NCBI GenBank assembly: GCA_002633005.1
Contig: NMRA01000049.1
Span: forward strand, 573,189-637,188
Source: Phoronis australis
Lineage: Eukaryota > Phoronida > Phoronidae
DNA length: 64,000 nucleotides
Direction of reading: 5' to 3'
The notes under the pieces are model-generated. The model was not told the origin of the DNA. It searched no databases and worked only from the letters and a program-made list of their open reading frames with translations. The translations under genes were made by a program, and so were the position numbers. This document shows positions 13,201 to 25,200 of this stretch, piece by piece; positions within the stretch are counted from its first letter, which is position 1, and each line of letters opens with the position of its first letter.

Positions 13201-16200
13201 CACTAATTTATGTATTGCAGAGAAGTCGCATTTTTTCTCTCATAATGAAAAAAGGCTGAACATGGGTGTTATTTTCGTCCAAAATTAGTGAGGTTCCATG
13301 AGATAATGCCAAAAGTGTAGTTCAATGAAGGTGGAAGTCTATGCTTTTATGCTAACGGTCCTTGTTTGTACATTTGGGTCAAGTGTTGGCTGAATGTATG
13401 TCGCTACTCCACCTTCAATTGTGCTTTAAAGAATGACTTCAAAAACGCAGCTTGATGTTCACATTTTTATTTCTGTTGTCTGAAGGTCCAAACCAGTCTT
13501 CTCTTAATCTGTATGTGGACCTTGATTGAACAGAAATAAAAGAAGTAGGAGTTGAAATTGGAGAAAAATTGTGCTCAAGGGAGGGGGGGCTGCTTTGGAC
13601 AATAGTGAAAAAGAAAATTTTGGAGGTCTGCCAAAATCGACAGTAAGTCATTCAGGCTTGAGTTGAGAAAGTGAAATTTGCCGGTACTGGTATCTCTTTG
13701 CTATTCTGTGTCTGAGCAGGCTTTTATTAACTGTACATCCATTCTGGTCATATGATTATTAACACTTGCATTGTTGTTTTAGATTTCTCATTCCCGAAGA
13801 CAGAGACACATTCTTCACAAATGCTCAACGAAGTCGAATGGTGTTTGAAATTCTTAGTCGTGCCCGTTATGAGGAATCGAGAGAAAAGTTTGGTACGTTC
13901 ATGTTGTACAGTAGAAACGTAGTATTCGGGTCGCTGGTAAATCTGGTTTTGTCTCTGAAAACATCCCCTTTTTCACAGACGTATTTGTTCTTTCAAACTA
14001 ATTTTAGAACGCGTTTTTATCCTTTGTTAGAGCTGAAATTAGGTGAAATAATTGCATGGAATTCTCCAGACAACCATGATGCCTTGGTGTTGTGGCATCA
14101 GTGGGAAATTGGCATTACTCCATTGAGTTTGGTCTTGGTGGCGGTTGTACACGTGGGAATGGAGTGAGAACCGCTATGTAATGTGGAAACTATTTCCAGG
14201 AGTGTCCTGATATATTTAAAAAATTGTATGTCTTTCATTTTAGTTTAGCTTCATTTTCTTTGTCATTGATGTCGATTACGGTTCGGTCGATTCTAGATTC
14301 TAGTCGGCCCTCTTCTGAGGTGCACTATGTCAGCAGTGAAGATGACAATACTCGCAGTATTGGTATAAGTTATGTGTTAAATACCATGATACTAACCAGT
14401 GTTTTGTTTTTTCATTTATCAGTCTTTTACTTTTGTGTTATTCATTTGAGTTATTTTCCTTTCACTTTGGATAGTACTTAAGACAAAGCAAGTTGCATTT
14501 TTGACATTATTGTTTGTCGTTTTGCTACTGGGCCTCAAAGCCAACGTTTATTTTTTAATTACGACAAGTTAGTATTCAAATCTGTATTAAGCTAACTCTT
14601 AACTAGATAAAATCTCTTTGCTTGCTCTGATTTGCACTATTTTACCTTTTCAGAGACCAAAATTAGGCCATTTCTTCTGAGGGCAATAAAATATCTTGCA
14701 AACATTTTCGTTTCCTACTTCAGGAAATTTCTGCCATGATCGTGCGTGATTTCATTTTAGATTTTGCATCAATCTGTGCATCATAATTTTCCGGAAAAAA
14801 TGCTCCAACTTTCAACAGTATGGAATTTTGGTAACAGACTCGGTCTGTATAATAGAGACACCTTCGCGTCAAAGAAAACTATGTACAATTGGTTTAAAAA
14901 TCAAGAAACCTGTGGTATCTGGAAGCGCTGAGTATATCAAAAGTGTTCCAAGATTTAGAGAGCTATGCTTTAGACAATTTTGAATATGCGTTTTTTAATT
15001 CTTCATATCAGCAAAATTTCTGAATCTGAAGACCGAGTCTCCTGAAATTTGTTATATTTAGTGTTACTGTAACAATCTGTTGGTAAAAATTTTTAAGTTA
15101 ATACTTGTGAAATTGGTCAAATTGGGACTCATTGCACCTTGGGAGATTTTACGTTATATGTCTAAAGAAATCCACAAGTTTTCAGATACCCTGTGGGATG
15201 TTCTTGTACAGCGTCGACTTTGTCACCAAGTGCTCTAATCGCACTGTAATGCATTAGCCAATCATTTTCCTCCACAAACTCATTGCTGTTGTGTATTGCC
15301 CAGGTATCAAGAGACTGTTGAACAATGGGACCTACACGGCTGCCTTCCCACTCCATGAGGGTGACTACACAAGCATACACTCCATACTGACCCGCGGTCC
15401 GGCTAACGACAGACATGTGAGTCGTGCATTCGTGTACCCAGTGTAGAGAATCAATTGGAATACCGACAGTTACAAAGCAAAAAGTACTGATAATTTTCTA
15501 ATCATTTGCAATTAATTTTCTTCGGAGTCTCTCATCAGGCGAGGGAAAACAAACCCTTAGCTCGGGCCACGTTCTTATTACGGATCCTGAAATCTACAGA
15601 CACCAGTGCAAGTGCCCAAATTGCGCGACCTAGTTCCTAAGTGTTTCGCGAATCTCGGCATGATAATACATGCGGAATGACCTGTAGATACTCTCTGGTA
15701 CTTGGACTATAACTGCCATTGATATCTAATCCAAAACCAATGAGTCATGACTCTTAATCATTTTTCCTCTGATTACAGCTTCTATACGAGTCGTGGGCCA
15801 AGCCGGCTCGCTGGTACAAATACCAGCCTCTTGATCTGATCAGGTATTTAGCTCCAATCTTTTTGTCGCTATAAGATGTTACATGCGTTCATTGTTTTCG
15901 AATTGCTCTCTCATTAACAGCTTTCAGTTGTTCAAGAGAAAAGAATTCTGTCGCTTAGGAAAGAACTATGGTTAGGGAAAGACTTGTGGTTTGTGTGAAG
16001 TGAAATTTATCACGTGAGAAGACATGTGTTCGTGAAAAATTAACTCTGTGAGAATGCCCTTTCGATTTACGAGTTAGAAAGAGTGGCTTCCAAACATTTG
16101 GCCTGTGGTTCCTGGGAAGTGTTTTTATCTTTTGCTTCTTGGCAGATTTGAATTCATTAGAATTTTTGGTTGTGATGAATCGAAGGGATTTTACTTCCAA

Positions 16201-19200
16201 CAATTTGAAGCCGTCCAAATCACTTTAGGGGATCCTCACTTTTCGAGAACCAGTTTTCTCCACTGAATAACAGGCAACAAACTGGTTCTCAAAAGATTGG
16301 AGGCCGTTGTGACTATTGCTGTTAAACTATTTCCTGCATGCTATTCACATCATCAAAGATTTGATATAATTATAAAGTTTGGCAGCAAACTATTCACTAT
16401 ACTGTCGCCGAGCTCCAAACAAGTTTTTGATGGCAATAATGGTATAAAATTAAAAATTAACTACTGTGGCCTTGACCGTGACAACTTGTGCAGTATCACG
16501 GTCAGGATTCTTGAAGTACTGGCATAAAAAACAATTCTCGATTCTGTCGATCATTTTAGAAAGTCAGTTGGCCGTTTTGTAAGAATTTTTTGTTGTTGTT
16601 TCAACACTCCTTTGCGTGCTAACTTGTTCTTGTTGTCAACTGATTAGTTGCTGTGTGTTGTTACAGGAAGTACTTTGGTGAGAAGATAGCCATTTACTTT
16701 AACTGGCTAGGCTTCTATACTTCCATGTTGATCCCCGCGTCCATCGTAGGCGTGATCGTGTTCTTCTACGGCGTGGGTACGATGTTCTCTGACCAGACTG
16801 TGTAAGTTGTGTGTCTTCACTCGTCTGTTATCATTCGCTCATTTCTTCAATACAAGCTTGAATTTCATTGACCTATTTGAGGAACTTAACAAAGGTCCTA
16901 CCTGTGAAAATACGTGCAGTCATGTCACGTGGCACCCTTTTCTCTCTCAAACGCCCAATGCTAGTGAACAGCCTATTTTGATTGTGCTCTTTGTTAGGAT
17001 CATCTACTGACCACTTAGTCATTCGATGAAACCGTTGAACACAAGTTACAATATTTTCCATTAGAGAGCGCCGTCAGATGTGTCTGTCACAACTGTCTCA
17101 TTCTCTTGCTTCACTTCTTCACTAACACTTAAGATGGGCTCAGTCTTAACAGGTAGACGCTACGGCCAAGACTTGATTAACACATGTCTCTTAATTTTAA
17201 ATGTGGCACATTTGAGGAAATACTAGTTTAGACCTCTGTTGTTTTGTGAGAGCAAGATCTGCAGGACGTAATCTGAAACTTTGTTGGACAGGGGGCGCTG
17301 ATTTGACTAAAATGAAAGGCACTTTCTTTCTGCAATACTTCATTAACATGCTTTTTCACAAATCATTTAGACACCCCGTTGCACAACGGTGGCAAATTTG
17401 TCGACATGATGACGGTATCTAATTTGTTCAAAGGTCTGTAAAATCACATTGTTATGAATCCAAATGGCACGTCAACTGTAGGAAGCGCTAAGCATGTGTT
17501 ACTTAATATCATGTTGTCACAGCTTATTGTCAGTTGCTCTGTCAGAATGGTAAGAACTTGCATTTTCTGCTCAGGCAAGGTAACATGTTATATAAATATG
17601 TATTCTTAAAACAGTCATAGAAATATGTATCGCAAGAATTTTCAAGTCTAGTCAGCACAGTTAACAGTTCGAGTCCCGGTTGGTACAGAAATCTTTTCGG
17701 GCTTATATTCATTGGGTCACGTGATGTGGCCACAGGAGGTGTGCTCACCAGACTTATAATGTTTGCTATAACAGGTTATGTTTAGACTGGTGCAGGATAA
17801 TGCATTCAGTTGTCAGACTGTATATACTTATAATGTTTGCTATAACGTTATGTTTAGACTCGTGCAGGATAATGCATTCAGTTGTCAGACTGTATATACT
17901 TATAATGTTTGCCATAACAGGTTATGTTTAGACTGGTGCAGGATAATGCATTCAGTTGTCAGACTGTACATACTTATAATGTTTGCCATAACAGGTTATG
18001 TTTAGACTGGTGCAGGATAACGCATTCAGTTGTCAGACTGTATATACTTATGTTTGCTATAACGGGGTTATGTTTAGACTCATGCAGGATAATGCATTCA
18101 GTTGTCAGACTGTACATACTTATAATGTTTGCCATAACAGGTTATGTTTAGACTGGTGCAGGATAACGCATTCAATTGTCAGACTGTATATACTTATGTT
18201 TGCTATAACGGGGTTATGTTTAGACTCATGCAGGATAATGCATTCAGTTGTCAGACTGTACATACTTATAATGTTTGCCATAACAGGTTATGTTTAGACT
18301 CGTGCAGGATAATGCATTCAATTGCCAGACTGTATATACTTCCAGTTTGGAGATCTGTGACCCGAATAACAAGTTCTATGCGGGCAACATGCAGATGTGT
18401 CCTCAATGTGACGAACGTTGCGGTTACTGGAAACTGAAAACCAGTTGTCTCTATTCGCGTTTCACGTATATTTTTGACAACTACGCCACCTGCGGTTTCG
18501 CCATCTTCATGTCACTTTGGGGTAAGTTGGCGGTCGTTATCACAGCAAGATTTCACCATACGCGAACAGTAGTTAACCTTGTCATGACTTTGGTAGGGTT
18601 GGTAACCTGTTACATCTTTTTGCACACAGTTGGTAGTTACAGGAATTTTGTTTGAGTTGTGTAATTTTGTTGGAATTGTGGTGAAAGACCTGAAGGAAAT
18701 CCGAATATATTTAAGTTTAAATTGTCTGAATAGCAGTATCCGAAGTGTTTTGGACAAGTAGATACTTGTCAATTTTTTTTAACTCTAATGCATTTTTAAT
18801 TTTCATGAAATTTCTTTCAATAGTCGCTCTCATTCAGTTTCGTGTCTTGCGTTAAAAATTAAACTTCCACATGCATGCTTATCATCGGTTCAGTTAGGTG
18901 TGAAAATAATGAAATTTCTGTCATTTAATTAGTTTCAGACTGTGTTGTAATCATTAACTAACTTTAATTAATTTAAAATCATTGAATTCCGACGTAAGTA
19001 AAAACTTTGTCAAGTGATCTCCTATCACGTCCTAGTGGGTGGTAATGTAGTCAGCAGAGAGTAGTTGACTAGAACTGCCTAGTATCAGTCTAAATGCATT
19101 CATCTGATTGGTTTTGAGTTTTTCATTTTCATCCTCATTGTCATAATCTGCCAATGGCAAGATTTGTTTCATCTCTAGATTACGCTCCCGAAAGGTTCTC

Positions 19201-22200
19201 CCTCACATTCACAGTGATGCACAATTCACCTGGGTTGTAGTTTTATCGAGTCGGTGACATAACAACATCATATATATTAAATAGTTATAAAGAAGATCTA
19301 AACAATAAATCTGTGAGTTGTTATACTTGTCAGAGTCACTTAAATTGCTTCCATTGTTTAGACTCGCAAAGTGTGACTAGTTTACTCGTAACACGTGCTT
19401 CAATCGTTTCCACGTTTACGGGTTTTTTTTGTTGTTTCAGCCACTTTCTTCATAGAATTCTGGAAGCGTCGTCAGGCGGAGTTCCAGTACGACTGGGATG
19501 TTGCTGACTACGAAGAGGAGGAGGTAAAGAAATTTCCTGTAGATTGCACTTTGTCTCGCCATTATGTCAACAGTAAAGTGAATGGTTGTAGTGATGATAA
19601 TTACTGTTTTTTCCAAATCGTAAATGGTTGTAGTAATTCTAGGGAGTTACTTTCCTGGCATATGTGACTGTGGAAGTTTTGCATAAAACACATTGGCATA
19701 ACTGTAGTCTAAATGCCGTGTACTTCCAAATGTTGTTGTGCAGAGATAGTTTGGTTGTTCGGAAAACGTGAAACATGAAGTGGTGGTTTGTTCACAAAGT
19801 GCCACAATTTCTTTTGAGGGTAGAATGTTATTTTGTTCGGAAACGCAGTAAAAGTGAGGATTTCTCAGCTGGTCTCAAATTACATTTCTTATTATTTAGT
19901 TGACAGAGTTCGGACTTAGCAGCACAAGCCAAGTTGCAAAAAGCCTCTGTTATTGTTACTTTTTGTGGGCTTTGAAATGAGAAGTAGCAAAGTGTTGACA
20001 TGAATTATTTTAAAGATTGTTTTGAAGTAGTGAGAAGCTTTTTATTCTACGATTTGGCTTCACGTTCGGAGCAAAAATTGCCAGGTTCTGTTGTTAGCTC
20101 ATGCATTTTAAAGACCTCTTTTACCAAGCTCGTTCTCAGAATGTCCGAGCTCATTAGACTATTAGTTGATGAAACGAGATAAGACCTAGTGGAAAAAATG
20201 CCGCAAGTGCAGCACTCTCTGCAGGGTTCTTACTCGGTTTTTGTCATATTTTCTTATTGGGACCTACCTTGGTGACAGGCCCTTAATGTCTGGTACAGTG
20301 CATGGCCAGCAAGATCACTTTTGTGACGACTTTGTTTCAGCAAAACATTCGTCCGGAGTTCGAGGCGGCCGTACGGCACAAGAAAAAGAACCCTGTAACT
20401 CAGGAGTATGAGCCGTTCCTGCCACTTTTCTCAAAGATACCTCGCTGGGCCTCTTCATTCGTCGTCATTCTATTCATGGTAAGAAGTGATAAATGAATCT
20501 AGGAACGGTGGAATGCTTTATTGAGGGATGTGCACCTGGTCATAGCTGGGATTGTTGTAAGGTTGTAATAGGAAATCCAGTGCTGTGATGTTTTTTTTTG
20601 ATTACAAAACATTGCAAACATGAATTCGATCACAGTTGATATTCAGGCTAAAGTACCATCTTCGAATTGTGTGGTAGTAAAAATAGAAGATGCAACAATT
20701 GCATTGCAACAGGCTTTGATAAATTTGGTCTCCTGGTGGTAAGGCTACAACAGGTACCCCAAATTACTTGGGACTGGGGTTCCTCTGCTGATAAGTGACG
20801 ATTCGCGTCTTGTTTTAGTCTGAAAAATCCAACTAAATAGGGTAAATAATAATGAGATGGTGACTGGCACGAAAATCTTTTCTATCAAATCAATGATATG
20901 TTTATTAATTCTTGCATCTAGTACCAACTACGGTACCTGGGACAGCGATGAGCACAGCAGATCGATAATGACCTTTTGACCTGCTTTTATGTGCCACAGC
21001 GTCTACAATAACTCGCTGAATTAACAAACTGACTCAAAAATAGAAAGTAGCCCAACTCATTTTGACACCTTAAAAGCAACTGCGTGTGTGGCCAGACTTA
21101 TGTACCATCNNNNNNNNNNNNNNNNNNNNNNNNNNNNNNNNNNNNNNNNNNNNNNNNNNNNNNNNNNNNNNNNNNNNNNNNNNNNNNNNNNNNNNNNNNN
21201 NNNNNNNNNNNNNNNNNNNNNNNNNNNNNNNNNNNNNNNNNNNNNNNNNNNNNNNNNNNNNNNNNNNNNNNNNNNNNNNNNNNNNNNNNNNNNNNNNNNN
21301 NNNNNNNNNNNNNNNNNNNNNNNNNNNNNNNNNNNNNNNNNNNNNNNNNNNNNNNNNNNNNNNNNNNNNNNNNNNNNNNNNNNNNNNNNNNNNNNNNNNN
21401 NNNNNNNNNNNNNNNNNNNNNNNNNNNNNNNNNNNNNNNNNNNNNNNNNNNNNNNNNNNNNNNNNNNNNNNNNNNNNNNNNNNNNNNNNNNNNNNNNNNN
21501 NNNNNNNNNNNNNNNNNNNNNNNNNNNNCAAGATTTGTTTCATCCTCATTGTCATAATCTGCCAATGGCAAGATTTGTTTCATCCTCATTGTCATAATCT
21601 GCCAATGGCAAGATTTGTTTCATCCTCATTGTCATAATCTGCCAATGACAAGATTTGTTTCATCCTCATTGTCATAATCTGCCAATGGCAAGATTTGTTT
21701 CATCCTCATTGTCATAATCTGCCAATGACAAGATTTGTTTCATCCTCATTGTCATAATCTGCCAATGGCAAGATTTGTTTCATTTCCAGATTACACTCCC
21801 GATAGGTTCTCCTTCACATTCACAGTGATGCACAATTCAGCTGGGTTGTAGTTTTATTGAGTCGGTGACATAGCAACATCATATATATTAAATAATTATA
21901 AAGAAGATCTAAACAATAAATCTGTGAGTTGTTATACTTGTCAGAGTCACTAAAATTGCTTCCATTGTTTAGACTCGCAAATTGTGACTAGTTTGCACGT
22001 AATACGTGCTTCAATTATTTCCACATTTACAGGTTATTTTTGTTGTTTCAGCCACTTTCTTCATAGAATTCTGGAAGCGTCGTCAGGCGGAGTTCCAGTA
22101 CGACTGGGATGTTGCTGATTACGAAGAGGAGGAGGTAAAGAAATTGCCATTATGTCAACAGTAGAGTGAATGGTTGTAGTGATAATAATTACTGTTTTTA

Positions 22201-25200
22201 CTAAAAAGTAAATGGTTGTAGTAATTCCAGGGAGATACTTTCTTGGCATATGTGACGGTGGAAGTTTTGCATAAAACACATTGGCATAACTGTTGTCCAA
22301 ATACCATGTACTTCCAAATGTTGTTGTGCAGAGACAGTTTGGTTGTTCAGAAAACGTGAAACATGAAGCGGTGGATTGTTCACAAAGTGCCACAATTTCT
22401 TTTGAGTGTAGAATGTTATTTTGTTCGGAAACGCAGTAATAGTGAGGATTTCTCAGCTGGTCTCAAATTACATTTCTTATTATTTAGTTGACAGAGTTCG
22501 GACTTAGCAGCACAAGCCAAGTTGCAAAAAGCCTCTGTTTTTGTTACTTTTTTGTGGGCTTTGAAATGAGAAGTAGCAAAGTGTTGACATGAATTATTTT
22601 AAAGATTGTTTTGAAGTGGTGAGAAGCTTTTTATTCTACGATTTGGCTTCAAGTTCGGAGCAAAAATTGCCAGGTTCTGTTGTTAGCTCATGCATTTTAA
22701 AGACCTCTCTTACCAAGCTCATTCTCAGAATGTCCAAGCTCATTAAACTATTAGTTGAGGAAACGAGATAAGACCTAGTGGAAAAAATGCCGTAAGTGCA
22801 GCACTGTCTGCAGGGTCCTTACACGGTTTTTGTCATATTTTCTTATTGGGACCTACCATGGTGACAGGCCCTTAATGTCTAGTACAGTGCATGGCCAGCA
22901 TGATCACTTTTGCGACGACTTCGTTTCAGCAAAACATTCGTCCGGAGTTCGAGGCGGCCGTACGGCACAAGAAAAAGAACCCTGTAACTCAGGAGTATGA
23001 GCCGTTCCTGCCACTTTTCTCAAAGATACCTCGCTGGACCTCTTCATTCGTCGTCATTCTATTCATGGTAAGAAGCGATAAATGAATCTAGGCAACGGTG
23101 GAATGCTTTATTGAGGGATGTGCACCTGGTCATAGCTGGGATTGTTGTAAGGTTGTAATAGGAAATCCAGTGCTGTGATGTTTTTTTTGATTACAAAACA
23201 TTGCAAACATGAATTCGATCATAGTTGATATTCACGCTTAAGTACCATCTTCGAATTGTGTGGTAGTAAAAATAGAAGATGCAACAATTGCGTTGCAACA
23301 GGCTTTGATAAATTTGGTCTCCTGGTGGTAAGGCTGCAACAGGTACCCCAAATTACTTGGGACTGGGGTTCCTCTGCTGTTAAGTGACGATTCGCGTCTT
23401 GTTTTAGTCTGAAAAATCCAACTAAATAGGGTAAATAATAATGAGATGGTGACTGGCACGAAAATCTTTTCTATCAAATCAATGATATGTTTATTAATTC
23501 TTGCATCTAGTAACAACTACGGTACCTGGGACAGCGATGAGCACAGCAGATCGATAATGACCTTTTGACCTGCTTTTATGTGCCACAGCGTCTACAATAA
23601 CTCGCTGAATTAACAAACTGACTCAAAAATAGAAAGTAGCCCAACTCATTTTGACACCTTAAAAGCAACTGCGTGTGTGGCCAGACTTATGTACCATCCA
23701 ACAAAGACCAAAATGGACAAGACGACGAGTCAGTACAATAATGTACACATTCAGTTAGCTAAGTATAAAATATTCACCAGGAGGCACATTGGCTATGGTC
23801 AAACATTTGAGCAGAAACACTTCATTGATGTAAGTATTACAACGCCAGAACAACAAATGACTCCTGGTCCTAGCTAATCATTACTTGCCCCTCTGGCTAA
23901 GAAGTGCCTGGGCATGCCTGCTACTTTAATTGCTAGTGAACAGGTGGTTTCTAGAGGTGGTGTTACGGCCCAGAGAACAGTCATGTTATGAACAAGTAAG
24001 CCGGCTAGTGTTTTTGAAAACCAACATGTATGGCACGTCATTGTATACTTACAACTCATTTTCAAAGAAATAACAAAAAAGTTTGGTTCCAATAATGTTT
24101 CCACCATGAAATTAGAATGGAAAGTGTCATGAATAATTTCAAATTTTGTTTTGAGTAATAGATGAGACCCCGGACGCTGATTTCACCAGTCTGTAGCATG
24201 TTTTTTCACTTTGTTTTCTCAGTTACTCTCATTATAGAATCCACCTTGTTCTTTCCCATTTCAGATCGTGTTGGTGTTGGCAGCCATATTTGGCGTGATC
24301 CTCTATCGTATCGTCGTCGTGGTATTGCTCTATTCGACCAAAGTCGAAGTCGTCATGAAAACAGCAGGCATCGTCAAGTCTATCACGGCAGCCATAATAT
24401 CCCTTGTGATCATTACTATACTGAACAAGGTAAGACATTGGATCATTGCTATACTGAACAAGGTAAAACAATGGACCATTGTCAAGACTATCATGGCAGC
24501 CATAATATCCCTTGTGATCATTACTATACTGAACGAGGTAAGACATTGGATCATTGTATGCGGTGTTCAGTGGTATCAAGTTCAATCTGTGTTATTTACA
24601 TTTTAATTGGCAATATTGACATATGCTTCAGTAGCGCCATGAGATGTCACTTTTTTTCTGCTGACATCACATTTGCCATCAGCAAGAGATGGCTTGCGTA
24701 TCGATTACCGTTGGTCTTGAAATATTGATGATCTCCTGAAAAAAATAGTGTTGTTGTATATTATATGAATGCATGGGTCCGTCCATAAATCTATTGCTGA
24801 ATTTACTTTTTATTTGTTAAGTTTGATTCAGTAAATGAATCGAAGAGATTTGAGAATTGATGTTCCCAAATCCCCACCTTGAAGTGGTTTTTTGAAGTCA
24901 AATTTGATTTTCCATTATGCACTGAGCTTGCAGAACCAAATCAAATTTCTGTATAATTTTGATTTTTTCAGGTATACGAAAAAGTGGCCTACTACCTTAC
25001 AAACTGGGGTGAGTGATACGGCTACGTGCTCTGTGTGGCAACCTGTCTGCCATGCAACCTGTCTGCCATGCAACCTGTCTGCCATGCAACCTGTCTGCCA
25101 TGGAGCCTGGCTGCCATGGAGCCTGGCTGCCATGCAACCTGGCTGCCATGGAGCCTGGCTGCCATGGAGCCTGGCTGCCATGCAACCTGTCTGCCATGCA

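Larger units (their letters stand above)
19130..23698 (+). repeat. Direct duplication of about 1.97 kb around the N gap (assembly overlap)
   Basis: About 19130-21109 matches about 21745-23698, including two anoctamin exons. Copy A stops at the N gap with ...tatgtaccatc, which is continued in copy B at 23699. Differences are scattered substitutions and short indels, such as 24-25 extra bases after 19530 in copy A. Copy B starts inside an expanded 40-bp repeat. Confidence 0.88.

Noticed and set aside
15162-15416. 84-codon open frame on the - strand
   Set aside because: It is the shadow of the + strand anoctamin exon at 15304-15416, which matches the family and has correct splice sites and phase.
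17778-18437. Overlapping repetitive frames [18 protein letters not shown]
   Set aside because: Translation of the 72-74-bp minisatellite; only the part after 18345 is a real exon.
21070-21637. Open frames of about 160-180 codons across the gap
   Set aside because: Almost entirely N; no sequence supports them.
21529-21787. CRISPR-like array (40-bp repeats)
   Set aside because: Units are contiguous with no unique spacers and lie in a eukaryotic intron; it is a minisatellite.
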